Below are positions 32,570-44,946 of a DNA stretch of 64,000 nucleotides, piece after piece. The first letter of the stretch is position 1. Each line of letters opens with the position of its first letter. The stretch is from positions 874,174-938,173 of the forward strand of contig CAUYUJ010014205.1 in assembly GCA_963575745.1 (NCBI GenBank). Reading direction: 5' to 3'. Origin of the DNA: Prorocentrum cordatum. Taxonomy: Eukaryota; Sar; Dinophyceae; Prorocentrales; Prorocentraceae. Both the position numbers and the translations under genes were made by a program. The notes beneath the pieces are model-generated. The model was not told where the DNA came from and did no database searches. It saw only the letters and a program-made list of their open reading frames with translations.

Positions 32570-32850
32570 CTGGGGGGGGGCGACGCATTAACACCACCTC
32601 CACCACCAATACCACGGGTCCATTCAATCGAGGGAGGCCGACCCACGATGCTGGTGCGGGTTGTAATCGAGGGAGGCCGTGCCCTGAAGCACGAGTTGGA
32701 GTGTCCTCAGGCCCCATTGAATTCAGCACATATTCTGCCAGGGGCCCACAGCCTGGAGTTCCGTGCGCTCTCGGGCGCTACTGGGCGCTCCCAGGAGGTC
32801 CCCGCGTGACCCTTCAATAGGCCCAGAGCGCGTTGTTCGGGGCGGGCGTG
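32570..32850. other. Possible intron and unassigned DNA upstream of the membrane-protein exon
   Basis: On the minus strand this precedes the putative acceptor. It contains two copies of AATCGAGGGAGGCCG (near 32627 and 32667). No upstream exon was recognised. Confidence 0.35.
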
Positions 32851-33324
32851 TCCAAGATGGTTTCAGATGGCCCCCGGGGACCGTCCTGGAGCTCTAATGG
32901 GCGCCTCTCGGGCCGTCAGGCCCTGGAGGGCGGCCCAAAAGGCCAAAATCGTCAAAATGCTGTTTTCTTGTATTGCTTTCGCATTGCCGCCTCTTCGGTC
33001 TTCAGAGCGTCCAATATAGCCCAAGAGACGCCCCAAGATCGCACCAGAACAGCCCGAGAGCCCCCAAGAGGGGCCCGAGAGGCCCCGAAGACGGGCCTAA
33101 AATGCGGAACGCGAGCTGACAATTTGAGCCATCTGCCAAGATGTCTCCAATATCCCCCCACCCCTGAGGTGGCCCAAATCAGGCCCCAAGACGCCCCCAA
33201 AACACTCCGAAATACTACCAAAACAGCCTCCAAGAGGCATCCGGGAGGCTTCCCAAGAGAGCCCCACAGGCATCCAGGAGGCCTCCGACCTGCAACCCAG
33301 GCATGGTGGCGTTTTGGGCCGAAG
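32851..33324. repeat. GGCC-type satellite fragment
   Basis: Units of CCAAGATGG, CCCAAGAGGCCC and AAGACGCCC, with one copy of the unit-junction segment (GGCCAAAATCGTC through TCTTCGGTCTTC, 32950-33005) that marks the higher-order unit at 45-50 kb. Confidence 0.75.
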
Positions 33325-33410
33325 GCCTCTAGATCCGTCGCCACCTGTCGATTCATCGCAGGGGTGCCTGGCGTGCAAAACTATTTCGGTGTTGGTTTTG
33401 GTTCTTTTCC
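33325..33410 (+). repeat. Dispersed element, first piece of an interrupted copy
   Basis: GATCCGTCGCC, CTGTCGATTCATCGCAGGGG, TGCCTGGCGTGC and TTGGTTTTGGTTCTTTTCC align with the intact copy at 46470-46552. The alignment stops at about 33410, where the cassette left module begins. Confidence 0.75.
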
Positions 33411-33470
33411 AAACCATCCTCTGGTGTTGGGTCCTCGTTTTGAAGAGACAGCGCCCCGCGTCCCACCTCC
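33411..33470 (+). repeat. Left module of satellite cassette 1
   Basis: Contains ACCATCCTCTGGTGTTGGG, then GTCCTCGTTTTGAAGAGACA and GCGCCCCGCG. The same module starts the cassettes at 57873 and 59188, each time followed by TCC triplets. Confidence 0.85.
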
Positions 33471-33591
33471 TCCTCTCCTCCTCCCCCTCCTCCCCTCCCA
33501 TCACCATCACCATCACCATCACCATCACCATCACCATCACCATCACCATCACCACCATCACCATCACCATCAGCATCAGCATCAGCATCAG

Positions 33592-33635
<44 letters not shown>

Positions 33636-33828
33636 CCATCACCATCACCATCACCATCACCATCACCATCACCCTCACCCTCACCATCACCATCACCAGC
33701 ATCAGCATCAGCATCAGCATCAGCATCAGCATCAGCACCAGCACCAGCACCAGCACCAGCACCAGCATCAGCATCAGCATCAGCATCAGCATAAGCATCA
33801 TCAGCATCATCAGCATCAGCATCATCAG

Positions 33829-33901
<73 letters not shown>

Positions 33902-33965
33902 TCCCCCTTCCCCGCACCATCGTCACCATCATCACCATCACCCATCATCCATCAGCATCATCATC
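33471..33965. repeat. TCC, CATCAC, CAGCAT and ATC microsatellites of cassette 1
   Basis: Short TCC, then CATCAC hexamers, ATC, CATCAC, CAGCAT/CAGCAC hexamers, and a near-pure ATC run at 33830-33900. The His-rich frame is an artefact. Confidence 0.97.
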
Positions 33966-36900
33966 TGCAGCATCATCCTCATCCACACGTTTCGTGGCCC
34001 GCACAATTCGCATGCGTCCTCCCCGCCCACCGCAGGCCCATTTTGGCACACCCCTCACACGCTTCCTGGCCCGATAAGAGCCCCGCCGAAGGTCCCTGTG
34101 GCACAGTTCGCATGCGTCCTCCCCGCCCACCGCAGGCCCATTTTGGCACACCCCTCACACGTTTCGTGGCCCCATAGGAGCTCCGCCGAAGGTCCCAGTG
34201 GCACAATTCGCATGCGTCCTCCCCGCCCACCGCAAGCCCCTTTTGGCACACACCTCACACGCTTCGTGGCCCCATCGGAGCTCCGCCGAAGGTCCCTGTG
34301 GCACAATTCGCATGCGTCCCCCCCGCCCACCGCAGGTCCAATTTTGACACACCCCTCACACGTTGTGTGACCCCATATGAGCTCCGCCGAAGGTCCCAGT
34401 GGTACAATTCGCATGCGTCCTCCCCGCCCACCGCAAGCCCATTTCAGCACACCCCTCACAAGTATCGTGGCCCCATCGGAGCTCCGCCGAAGGTCCCTGT
34501 GGCACAATTCGCATGCGTCCCCCCCGCCCACCGCAGGTCCAATTTTGACACACCCCTCACACGCTTCGTGGCCCCATAGGAGCTCCGCCGAAGGTCCCAG
34601 TGGCACAATACGCATGCGTCCTCCCCGCCCACCGCAAGCCCCTTTTGGCACACCCCTTACACGCTTCGTGGCCCCATCGGAGCTCCGCCGAAGGTCCCTG
34701 TGGCACAATTCGCATGCGTCCCCCCCGCCCACCGCAGGTCCAATTTTGACACACCCCTCACACGTTGTGTGACCCCATAGGAGCTCCGCCGAAGGTCCCA
34801 GTGGTACAATTCGCATGCGTCCTCCCCACCCACCGCAAGCCCATTTCAGCACACCCCTCACAAGTATCGCCCCATAGGAGCTCCGCCGAAGGTCCCTGTG
34901 GCACAAATCGCATGCGTTCCCCCCCCCGGCTCACCGCGAGCCCATTTTGGCACATCCCTCAAAGTTTTCGTGGCCCCATAGGAGCTCCGCCGAAGGTCAC
35001 AGTGGCACAGTTCGCATGCGTCCTCCCCGCCCACCGCAGGCACATTTTGGAACACCCCACACGTTTCGTGGCCGCGTCGGAGCTCCGCCGAAGGTCCCAG
35101 TGGCACAATTCGCATGCGTCCTCCCCGCCCACCGCATGCACATTTTGGCACACCCATCGCACGCTTCGTGGCCGCATAGGAGCTCCGCCGGAGGTCTCAA
35201 TGGCACAATTCGCACGCGTCCTCCCCGCCCACCGCAGGCCCATTTTTGGCACACCCCTTACACGCTTCGTGGCCCCACAGGAGCTCCGCCGAAGGTCCGT
35301 GTGGCACAGTTCGCATACGTCCCCCCGCCCACCGCAGGCCCATTTTGGCACACCCCTCAAACGCTTCGTGGCCCCATCGGAGCTCCGCCGAAAATCTCAA
35401 TGGCACAGTTCGCATGCGTCCTCCCCGCCCACCGCAGGCCCATGTTGGCACACCCCTCACGCGCTTCGTGGCCCCATAGGAGCTCCGCCGAAGATCCCAA
35501 TTGTACAATTCGCATGCGTCCTCCCCGCCCACCGCAAGCCCATTTTGGCACACCCCTCACACGTTTCGTGTCCACCCCGCCCACCGCAGGCCCATTTTGG
35601 CACACCCCTGGCACGCTTCGTGGCCCCATAGGAGCTCCGCCGAAGGTCGCAGTGGCACAATTCGCATGCGTCTTCCCCGCCCACGGCAGGCCCTTCTTTG
35701 GCACACCCCTTACACGTTTCGTGGCCTCATAGGGTCTCCGCCGAGGGTCCCTGTTGGACAATTCGCATGCGTCCTCCCCGCCCACCGCAATCCCATTTTG
35801 GCACACCCCTGGCACGCTTCGTGGCCCCATAGGGGCTCCGCCGAAGGTCTCAGTGGCACAATTCGCACGCGCCCCCCCCCGTCCACCGCAGGCTCATTTT
35901 GGCACACCCCTCACGCGCTTCGTGGCCCCATAAGAGCTCCGCAAAAGGTCCCAGTGGCACGATTCGCACGTGTCCTCCCCGCCCACCGCAAGCCCATTTT
36001 GGCACACCCATCACACGTTTCGTGGCCCCATAGGAGCTCCGCCGAAGGTCCCAGTGGCACAGTTCGCATGCGTGCTTCCCGTCCACCGCAGGCATGTTGG
36101 CACACCCCTCATGCTTCGTGGCCCCATAAGAGCTCCGCCGAAGGTCCCAGTCGCACAGTTCGCATGCGCCCTCCCCGCCCACCGCAGGCTCATTTTGGCA
36201 CACCCCTGGCACGCTTCGTGGCCCCATAGGAGCTCCGCCGAAGGTCTCAGTGGCACACTTCGCATGCGTCCCCCCCCCCCCCACCCGCCCACCGCAGGCC
36301 CATTTTGGCACGCCTCACACGCTTCGTGGCCCCATAGGAGCTCCGCCGAAGGTCTGGCACAATTCGCATGCGTCCTCCCCGCCCACCGCACGCCCAGTTT
36401 GGCACACCCCTCACACGGTTCGTGGCCCCATAGGAGCCCCGCCGAAGGTCCCAGTGGCACAGTTCGCATGCGTGCTTCCCGTCCACCGCAGGCAGAGTTG
36501 GCACACCCCTCATGTTTCGTGGCCCCATAGGAGCTCCGCCGAAGGTCCCTGTGGCACAGTTCGCATGCGTCCTCCCCGCCCACCGCAAGCCCATTTTAGC
36601 ACCCCCCCACACGCTTCGTGGCCCCATAGGAGCTCCGCCGAAGGTCCCAGTGGCACAGTTCGCATGCGTCCTCCCCGCCCACCGCAAGCTCATTTTGGCA
36701 CACCCCTCACCCGGTTCGTGGCCCCATAGGAGCTCCGCCGAAGGTCCCAGTGGCACAGTTCGCATGCGCCCCCCCCGCCCACTGCAGGCGCATTTTGGCA
36801 CGCCCCTCACACGCTTCGTGGCCCGATAGGAGCTCCGCCGAAGATCTCAATTGGACAATTCGCATGCGTCCTCCCCGCCCACCGCAAGCCCATTTCAGCA

Positions 36901-37458
36901 CACCCCTTACACGTTTCGTGGCCCCATAGGAGCCCAGCCGGAGGTCCCAGTGGCACAATTCACATGCGTCCTCGTCGCCCACCGCAGGCCTATTTTGGCG
37001 CACCCTTCCCACGCTTCGTGGCCCCATAGGAGCTCCGCCGAAGGTCCCAGTGGCGCAGTTCGCATGCGCCCTCCCCGCCCACCGCAAGCCCATTTTGGCA
37101 CGCCCCTCACACGCTTCCTGGCCCGATAGGAGCTCCGCCGAAGGTCCCAGTGGTACAATTCGCATGCGTCCTCTCCGCCCACCGCAAACCCAATTTGGCA
37201 CACCCCTCGCACGCTTCGTGGCCCCATAGGAGCTCCGCCGGTCACAGTGGCGCAGTTCGCATGCGTCCTCCACCGCAAGCCCATTTGAGCACACCACTCA
37301 CACGCTTCGTGGCCCCATAGGAGCTCCGCCGAAGGTCCCAGTGGCACAGTTCGCAGGCATACCCCTCACACGTTCCGTGGCCCCATAAGAGCTCCGCCGA
37401 AGGTCCCAGTGGCACAGTTCGCATGCGCCCCCCCCGCCCACCGCAGGCCCCATTTTGA

Positions 37459-37481
37459 CACACACACACACACACACACAC
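37459..37481. repeat. AC microsatellite inside a satellite monomer
   Basis: AC dinucleotides replace the CACACC of the TTTTGGCACACC box of one monomer. Confidence 0.95.
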
Positions 37482-37888
37482 CTCACACGTTGTGTGACCC
37501 TATAGGAGCTCCGCCGAAGATCCCAATTGTACAATTCGCATGCGTCCTCCCCGCCCACCGCAAGCCCATTTTGGCACGCCCCTCACACGCGTCGTGGCCC
37601 CACAGGAGCTCCGCCGAAGGTCTCAGCGGCACAGTTCGCATGCGCCCCCCCCCCCCCCACCCCTCATCGCGAGCACATTTTGGCACGCCCCTCAGACGCT
37701 TCGTGGCCCCATAAGAGCTCCGCCGAAGGTCACAGTGGCACAGTTCGCATGCGTCCCCCCCGCCCACCGCAGGCACATTTTGGAACACCCCACACGCTTC
37801 GTGGCCCCATCGGAGCTCAGCCGAAGGCCCCAGCCGAAGGTCCCAGTCGCACAGTTCGCATGCGCCCCCCCCGCCGCAGGCCCATTTT

Positions 37889-38247
<359 letters not shown>

Positions 38248-40113
38248 TACGCTTCGTGGCCCCATAGGAGCTCCGCCGAAGGTCCCAGTGGCGCAATTCG
38301 CATGCGCCCCCCCCCCCCCCCCCCCCACCACCACCACCACCACCACCACCGCAAGCCCATTTTGGCATACCCCTCACGCGCTTCGTGGCCCCGTCGGAGC
38401 TCCGCCGAAGGTCTGGCACAATTCGCATGCGTCCTCCCCGCCAGCCGTAAGGCAATTTTGGCACACCCCTCACACGGTTCGTGGCCCCGCATGCGTCCTC
38501 CCCGCCCACCGCAAGCTCATTTTGGCACGCCCCTCACACGTTTCGTGGCCCCAAAGGAGCTCCGCCGAAGGTCCCAGTGGCACAGTTCGCACGCGTCCTC
38601 CCCGCCCACCGCAAGCCCATTTTGCCCCCCCCCCCCCCCCCAACGCTTCGTGGTCCCGTAGGAGCTCCGCCGAAAGGTCCCAGTGGCACAATTCGCATGC
38701 GTCCCTCCCCGCCAACCGCAAGCTCATTTTGGCACACCCCTCGCACGTTTCGTGGCCCATATGAGCTCCGCCGAAGGTCCCAGTGGCAGAGTTCGCATGC
38801 GTCCTCCCCGCCCACCGCAGGCGCATTTTGGCACGCCCCTCACACGCTTCGTGGCCACACAGGAGCTCCGCCGAAGGCCCCATGCACATTTTGACACTCC
38901 CCTTACACGTTTCGTGGCCCCATAGGAGCTCCGCCGAAGGTCCCAGTGGCACAGTTCGCATGCGTCCCCCCCGCCCACCGCAGGCTCATTTTGGCGCACC
39001 CTTCTCACGTTTCGTGGCCCCATAGTAGGAGCTCCGCCGAAGGTCCCAGTGGCGCAGTTCGCATGCGTCCTCCCCGCCCACCGCAAGCCCATTTTGGCAC
39101 ACCCCTCACAGGTTTCCTGGCCCGATAGGAGCTCCGCCGAAGGTCCCAGTGGTGCAATTTGCATGCGTCCTCCCCGCCCACCGCAAGCTCATCTGGCACA
39201 GCCCACACACGCTACGTGGCCCCATAGGAGCTCCGCTGGCCCCAGTGGCGCAGTTCGCTTGCGTCCTCCCCGCCCACCGCAAGCCCATTTGAGCACGCCC
39301 TCACAAGTATCGTGGCCCCATAGGAGCTCCGCCGAAGGTCCCAGTGGCACAGTTCGCATGCGTCCTCCCCGCCCACCGCAAGCCCATTTTGGCACACCCC
39401 TCACACGTTTCGTGGCCCCACAGGAGCTCCGCCGAAGGTCCCAGTGGCACAGTTCGCATGCGTCCTCTCCGCCCACCGGATGCCCATTTTGGCACGCTGC
39501 TCGCGCGTTTCGTGGCCCCATAGGAGCTCCGCCGGAGGTCCCACTGGCGCGGTTCGCATGCGCCCCCGCCACCCATGTCGGCACACCCCTCACACGCTTC
39601 GTGGCCCCATAAGAGCTCCGCCGAAGGTTCCAGTGGCACAAGTCGCATACGTCCCCGCCACTCATGTAGGCACACCCCTCGCACGTTTGGTGGCCCCATA
39701 AGAGCTCCGCCGAAGGTCCCAGTGGCAAAGTTCGCATGCGTCCCCGCCGCTCATTTCGACACACCTCTCACACGCTTCGTGGCCCGATAGGAGCTCCGCC
39801 GAAGGCCCCAGTAGCACAGTTCGCATGCGTCCGGGCCGCTCATTTCGGCACACCCCTTCACGCGCTTCGTAGCCCCATAGGAGCTCCGCCGAAGGTCCCA
39901 GTGGCACAGTTCGCATGCGCTCCCGCCACACATTTCGGCACACCCCTCTCGCGCGTCGTGGTCCCATAGGAGCACCGCCGAAGGTCCCAGTGGCACAGTT
40001 CGCATGCGTCCCCGCCGCTCATTTCGGCACACCCCTCACGTTTCGTAGCCCCATAGGAGCTCCGCCGAAGGTCCAGTGGCACAGTTCGCATGCGTCCGCG
40101 CCACTCATTTTGG

Positions 40114-40129
40114 CACACACACACACACC
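40114..40129. repeat. Small AC expansion inside a satellite monomer
   Basis: Third AC expansion at the same TTTTGGCACAC position of the monomer. Confidence 0.9.
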
Positions 40130-40606
40130 ACGCGCTTCGTGGCCTCATAGGAGCTCCGCCGAAGGTCCCAGTGGCACAGTTCGCATGCGCCCCCGCCACC
40201 CATGTCGGCACACCCCTCACACGTTTCGTTGCCCCATAGGAGCTCCGCCGAAGGTCCCAGTGACACAGTCCGCGTGCGCCCCCGCCATTTCGTTGCCCCA
40301 TAGGAGCTCCGCCGAAGGTCCCAGTGACACAGTCCGCGTGCGCCCCCGCCATTCATTTCGGCACACCCCTCGCACGCTTCGTGGCCTCATAGGGAACTCC
40401 ACCGAAGATCCCCGTGGCGCAGTCCGCAGGCGCTCCCCTCATCCAGCGCAGCGCTTCGTGGCTCCATATGGGGCCCCACCGAAGGTCCCCGTGGCGCAGT
40501 CCGCATTGTGTTGTTCGTTTTCGCTCGCGTCGTGTACCGCGCCACTCAATTCGGCACACCCCTAGCACGGTTCGTTGCCTCATAGGGATCGCCACCGAAA
40601 AAATGA

Positions 40607-40663
40607 ATCACAATTGCGGTGCCCACACCTGCACATGGTGGGGTCCTTCGTCGGGCTAATTTC
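40607..40663 (+). repeat. Right module of satellite cassette 1
   Basis: After the last monomer fragment the sequence reads CACAATTGCGG, GCACATGGTGGGGTCCTTCG and TCGGGCTAATTTC. The same module ends the third array at 60895-60951. Confidence 0.8.
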
Positions 40664-40703
40664 TGAAAGAAAAACTCCCCCTGGGGCCTCGGCCTGCCCC
40701 GCC
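40664..40703 (+). repeat. Dispersed element, second piece of the interrupted copy
   Basis: GAAAGAAAAACTCCCCCTGG then GGCCTCGGCCTGCCCCGCC aligns with 46549-46590 (AAAAGAACTCCCCCTGGGGC) and continues where the 33325-33410 piece stops. Its last 12 bases recur at 44949-44960. Confidence 0.75.
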
Positions 40704-40784
40704 AGAAGGCTGGGCGGCTGGAAGGCTGGGGCGCATCTCCCGGAGGAGGCCCTGGGGGCGGGCGCGCCTGAGGCCCGCTCAGCA

Positions 40785-41277
40785 CTAATACCAGTCGACG
40801 CAGTCGCTCTCGAAGCTGGACCAGGCGCCCCGGTCAGCAGCGAGCCCCGTCCAGCTACGACGATGTCCCACTGTTTTGCAGAAGCGCCGTAAAGTGTCCT
40901 CCCACTTCATGCGCCTGCCGCGCGACGGGCGCGTCAGCCCCCCCTAGCCGGAAGTTCTCGTGCCCCGCGCCCATTCAGAATCTCTCCAAAAAGTAGCTCT
41001 CCGCATCCGTGATCTCGCACTCATTCTCCATGCGTGCCCTGCCCGTGACCACTTCCGTCGAGCGTGCGCCTTCATCCACTGTCGAACTCCCACATAGTGC
41101 GCTTTCGTCCACGCCCTCTTGGTTGTTCTGGATATCCACGCGTGCAATTGCTCGTCTGGCCTGTGTTGAAAATCGCCCATGTAACGCAGCATCTTGTTCT
41201 GAGCAGACTGCAAGACGCGTGGCTCTGCAGCCCGAGGCGCCCACGAATTCGAACAAGACATCAAACAGAGACATCAA
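40785..41277 (-). pseudogene. LINE-2 C-terminal region
   Basis: Frame 41264-40944 reads LQSAQNKMLRYMGDF, then AWISRTTKRAWTKAH, then RRKWSRAGHAWRM. In another frame to the stop at 40785 it reads RMKWEDTLRRFC, then SWTGLAADRGAWSSF. These are standard C-terminal blocks of LINEs lacking RNase H (W-x-D, then W-x2-L-A-x-D-R-x2-W). A frameshift near 40944 separates the two halves. Confidence 0.75.
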
Positions 41278-41300
41278 ACAAAGAGATCAAACAGTCGAAA

Positions 41301-42470
41301 CTAGCGGGAAATCGACACCTCCTTGTTCAGCAGCAGCCGCTTCATGTCCCAGAACTTACGCCATCCCACAGAGATCCGGCGCTGCATTCCTTTGTTGGCC
41401 ACGTCGTCCAGGGGCGCCACCGCGCCGAGCACTTCCAAAGGGTTCCCTGCCGCCAGCGCGTGCAATGAGAAGCCGGGGTCTATCTCCGCGCCCCCGCGCC
41501 GCACCTCCTGCGAACTACTGGCCTGCGCCTTGCATTTTGCGGGATGTAGGTTGGATCCTCGCTTCCGCAACGCGCCTTTGAATGATAGCACAGTGCGCTT
41601 CAGTGACAGCCGTGATCGCGCAACCAACGCCGCGTCGTCGGCGAGCGCCACGTGCGTGAGACGCCGTCCTCTGAGCTCCTGTCCCACCGCGGTGCCGTAC
41701 CCTCTGCGTTGCCAGACGCGGTTGGCTTCCTTCAGGACTTGCACCACAATCAAGTTGAAGAGCACTGGTGACAGAGGGTCCCTTTGACGGACTCCGCGTT
41801 GCACGTGAAGCCGCCTACTCTCCACGCCTGGGAACGCTTGCACGTAGGCCGACGAGTCTCTGCACAACTCCCTTCACAGACAACACCAACTCCAATATCA
41901 GAGTCCATCATTGCATCAAACAACTGGGCGTGGTGCACTCGATCGAATGCTTTCTCGACGTCCAACGTTGCCAGCCACAGCTCTTCTCCCCATTCTGCTG
42001 ACTTTTCAACTATCATCTTCAATGCATGCACTGCGTCATCACATCCCCTTCCCCTACGAAAGCAGCATTGCTCCTCTTCCTGCTTGTTCTCCACTTTGTC
42101 CCGGATGCAGTTGTAGAGAACAGCGCTGCAAAGCTTTGTCATCACTGGGACGATGAATATCGGCCTGAATTGTTTCAGCAAGTGCCTCTCCCCTTTCTTG
42201 AAAATGACGGACAAACGAGCAACTTTCCATTCGCTCGGCGGTTCCATTCTGCCTTTCAAACTGTCGGTGAAAAACACGCAATGATGTGTATCAAACCGTC
42301 ATGTTCGGTACCTAGCATATCGGATACCAGACCGTCGCCACCTCCTGTTCTCCGATTTTTCATACGCCGGAGGGCCGCCGTGAGTTCCTCTGTCGCGACC
42401 TCCGGTGCGTCATCTGGCATGCAGGCCTCGTCGTTTGCACCCGTCGTTTCCCATTATTGGTGCAGGTCCT
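41301..42470 (-). pseudogene. LINE-2 reverse transcriptase
   Basis: Near 42400 the sequence reads EVATEELTAALRRMKN and GGGDGLVSDML. Frame 42277-41750 gives WKVARLSVIFKKGE (fingers), QFRPIFIVPVMTKL, and LATLDVEKAFDRVHH with the motif A Asp at residue 106. A second frame (41867-41301) gives RGVRQRDPLSPVLFNLI (motif B) and HVALADDAALVA (motif C, residues 75-78, both Asp present), then HPAKCK. Catalytic residues survive, but frameshifts near 42280 and 41850 prevent one product. Confidence 0.85.
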
Positions 42471-42919
42471 CGTGGAATGGAGCGAAGGCCTCTGCAATGC
42501 CCCCGCTGTCGGAGACGACGACTCCGGCCATGTTCTGCACCTCGGCGACGTTGTCCACTCCTGAATGTCTCTGCTGAACTCGTTGCAGGCTCCGTACGCC
42601 GCGCCCTTGCTCAGCGACATCGCGCACTTCCCGGCCTTGTCGCTGACGACGTTGCGCCCGGAGCCTTTTCCATAGAGGTTTGCGAAAGTCCTTCCGAGAT
42701 TTTGCGTCCTGCTCTTCCCGTCTCGGTATAGACAAATCGGAAACCTCTTGATTGTGCTTCAGTTTCTCCCTCTTTTCCCCAGCGCCCCCCCGTCGAGCTG
42801 CTTCAAACACCGTCGCAGTAACGCCTCATAAATCGCGGTGCTCCATCAAGAGCCCATCGGTCAACAGAGCGTGGTAATGTGATAGCAAGTTCTGCTCGTC
42901 AAGCTCCGCCTTCCATCCC
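42471..42919 (-). pseudogene. LINE-2 linker between endonuclease and reverse transcriptase
   Basis: The frame 42810-42454 is basic (KRLRAQRRQRQG) and ends with SDSGGIAEAFAPFHEDL, the usual lead-in to the LINE reverse transcriptase. No separate domain is present. Confidence 0.6.
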
Positions 42920-43781
42920 TTAGGGGCCCTTTTGTTTTCGGGCATTCGGCTTTACGCGTGCATTAATTTTCATACTTCCGACAACGGCTCTGTGATCCGA
43001 TTTGCCTTCCAAGCCATGCCAAGCAGACGCCGTCGCGACGCAGTCCTGCTTCAACAGGTCCACGAAGATGTAGTCGATGCGCCGTTTCTCCCTGGTGCTG
43101 TATAGACGATTGGGTCCACGAATGATCCAAACGATGTGCAAATAAACTGGCAGTCGCAATTCGCTTTTCTCCGCGTAGCCAATGCGCCAAGATGCGGCCG
43201 CGATCATTTCTTCGACCGCGCCCGTACTTCCCGATGACTCGCCAGTCGTCTGCGGGCACTCTCTGGCCCAGGACGGCGTTCGCATCCACCCTAAGAACAC
43301 AAGCGCGCTTCTGTTTGCGAGCTTGCTGCAGAATAAGCCCCACGCGGTGCGCGCCCGCATCGAAGTCAATACCTGGCGCCCCACTGTGGCACAAGTGCGC
43401 CGAAGCAAAACGAAAAGAAATTGGGCTGCAACAGAAGTCCAAGTAAACCGAATTTGGGCTTGCATGCGCAAAGATGTGTCTCGGCCCTCCGACTCACCCA
43501 TCTCCTGTGCAATACTATACCGACGCTGCACTTCATTGTAGCAGGACGCCGGCGAACAGCACCACACATGGCCAGACTGAAGAAACTTTTCTGTGCTGCT
43601 TCTGGCGAAAAGGCCCCTCCAGGTAGAATAAAACATCTAACCGCGTCCCATGAACCGTATCCATATCCAACATATCGGCAACATCTTGAATCCTGCCCTC
43701 CTCCGTCCCGTTCGCGTTCCAGCTAAGGACGACAAACTCGCCCCCTCCATCCTTCTCGATGCTTTGCGCACCCTGCGACAA
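42920..43781 (-). pseudogene. LINE-2 endonuclease domain
   Basis: The start at 43781 gives FVVLSWNANGTEEGRI (W-N-x-N-G at residues 21-25), the N-terminal signature of the LINE apurinic-type endonuclease. Frame 43442-42963 gives LRVDANAVLGQRVP (D-x-N position). Frame 43636-42920 gives RRIDYIFVDLL and GKSDHRAVVGSM (S-D-H catalytic box). Three frames are needed, so at least two frameshifts are present. The enzyme would nick target DNA for target-primed reverse transcription. Confidence 0.85.
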
Positions 43782-43859
43782 AATCCGGAGACTAAGCCAA
43801 AACAGGACTTGCTGGCTTCACCACTCCTATGCTTCGCAAAATCGTGAAAAGAACATCCC

Positions 43860-44528
43860 CGCCGACTCCACTATACCTTCCTCTTCCTCCTCCCTGGGGC
43901 CTCTGCGGTCCCTATTCCCTGCCGTAGAGCTGGTCGAACTTCTCCTGGTACGCCGCTGCGTCCCTAACGAGCTTCATGCAACCGTCGCTCCACACAGCTG
44001 CACGCTTTTCCTTCCACCATACAATGTCCTTCCTACAGTTCGTGTCGATATCCTTATTGACGGAGTCGCCGTCCCCCCCGTTCATCTCGATGATGGTCCT
44101 CGGTGCCTTCCTCACTGCTTTCTCCCTTGTCGCCTCCTCCGATTTCTGGTCATAATATTTGGAGTCTACGTTGCAATCGATCCGTTTGTCCTGGAACCCG
44201 TGCTACTGTCGGGCGGCGGGCTTACCAAGGTAGTCTCACATGGCGTCCACCGGGTTGAAACGAGCTCCACCCCTTTCCGCAAACTTCCCGCCGTACGCAA
44301 AAAACTGCATCAAGCTCTGCCTGCGCGTCCTTCAGCACGCCCTCGAGGAAAATGATGCTATCCTTAGCCCTGGTGTATTCGGGAAACGTGCCGAAAGAGA
44401 GCGTGCGACTCTTTTCTTCCTCCTTCCCCGTGCTTCTCCTGCCGTTCTGCCCCCCGTTCGGCATAGGCGTCGGCGTCGCAGCCCCTTTCACGATATCCGT
44501 CACCATCTTAGGCAAGTCCTCCTTCATG
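43860..44528 (-). pseudogene. LINE-2 ORF1-like protein, downstream part
   Basis: Frames 44602-44222 (EQAVEAVKGEMSSMKEDL, then KDSIIFLEGVLKDAQAEL) and 44115-43912 (RKDIVWWKEKRAAVW) continue the ORF1-like region after frameshifts. Helical, charged, with no catalytic motif. Confidence 0.55.
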
Positions 44529-44837
44529 CTACTCATCTCTCCCTTGACTGCCTCGACCGCCTGCTCGGCCATGGACGCGGTTGTACTTGGCCTGCTTGGC
44601 AATGTCCTTAGCCTCCTCCACCTCCTTCATGGTATTCCTCATGTCCTTCCTCATGCCCGTCATCATGCTCATCATCTGCTTCAGCATCTGTTTCGCACTC
44701 AGTTCGTCATTTTCTTCCTCCATGCCCTCACCCTCTGTCTCATCTTTCTCTTCCTCTTCCTCTTCTACTTTTTGCTTCTTGTCCTTCGGCGTCGAACCTG
44801 TCTTCGAGTCCGCTTTCGTCTTCCCAGATTTGTCCAT
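44529..44837 (-). CDS. LINE-2 ORF1-like protein, N-terminal part
   Basis: I place the start at the ATG at 44837 (MDKSGKTKADSKTG), about 60 bp after the last relict leader, rather than at 44897, which lies inside the leader repeats. A basic N-terminus is followed by an acidic Glu/Asp block and by QMLKQMMSMMTGMRKDMRN, a Met/Lys-rich helix with coiled-coil heptads. This resembles the nucleic-acid chaperone type of ORF1 in general make-up only. The reading frame continues after a frameshift near 44580. It is a mobile-element protein. Confidence 0.6.
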   Translation of the reverse strand: MDKSGKTKADSKTGSTPKDKKQKVEEEEEEKDETEGEGMEEENDELSAKQMLKQMMSMMTGMRKDMRNTMKEVEEAKDIAKQAKYNRVHGRAGGRGSQGRDE

Positions 44838-44893
44838 AATGACGGCCACCGTCCGGAGCGAGAACAAATAGAGAGTAATATGCCTTGGAACGG

Positions 44894-44946
44894 CCAAGCC
44901 AGATGGTTACTTGAGCCACAATGGTTACTTGAGCTAAAATGGTTAC
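44894..44946 (-). other. Three tandem relict spliced leaders at the LINE-2 5' end
   Basis: On the plus strand: CCAAGCCAGATGGTTAC (44894-44910), TTGAGCCACAATGGTTAC (44911-44928) and TTGAGCTAAAATGGTTAC (44929-44946). On the minus strand each is GTAACCATTTTAGCTCAA-like. The two complete 18-nt units match 16 of 18 bases of the dinoflagellate leader GTAGCCATTTTGGCTCAA; the third is more eroded. All share the same A in GTAACC. Confidence 0.8.
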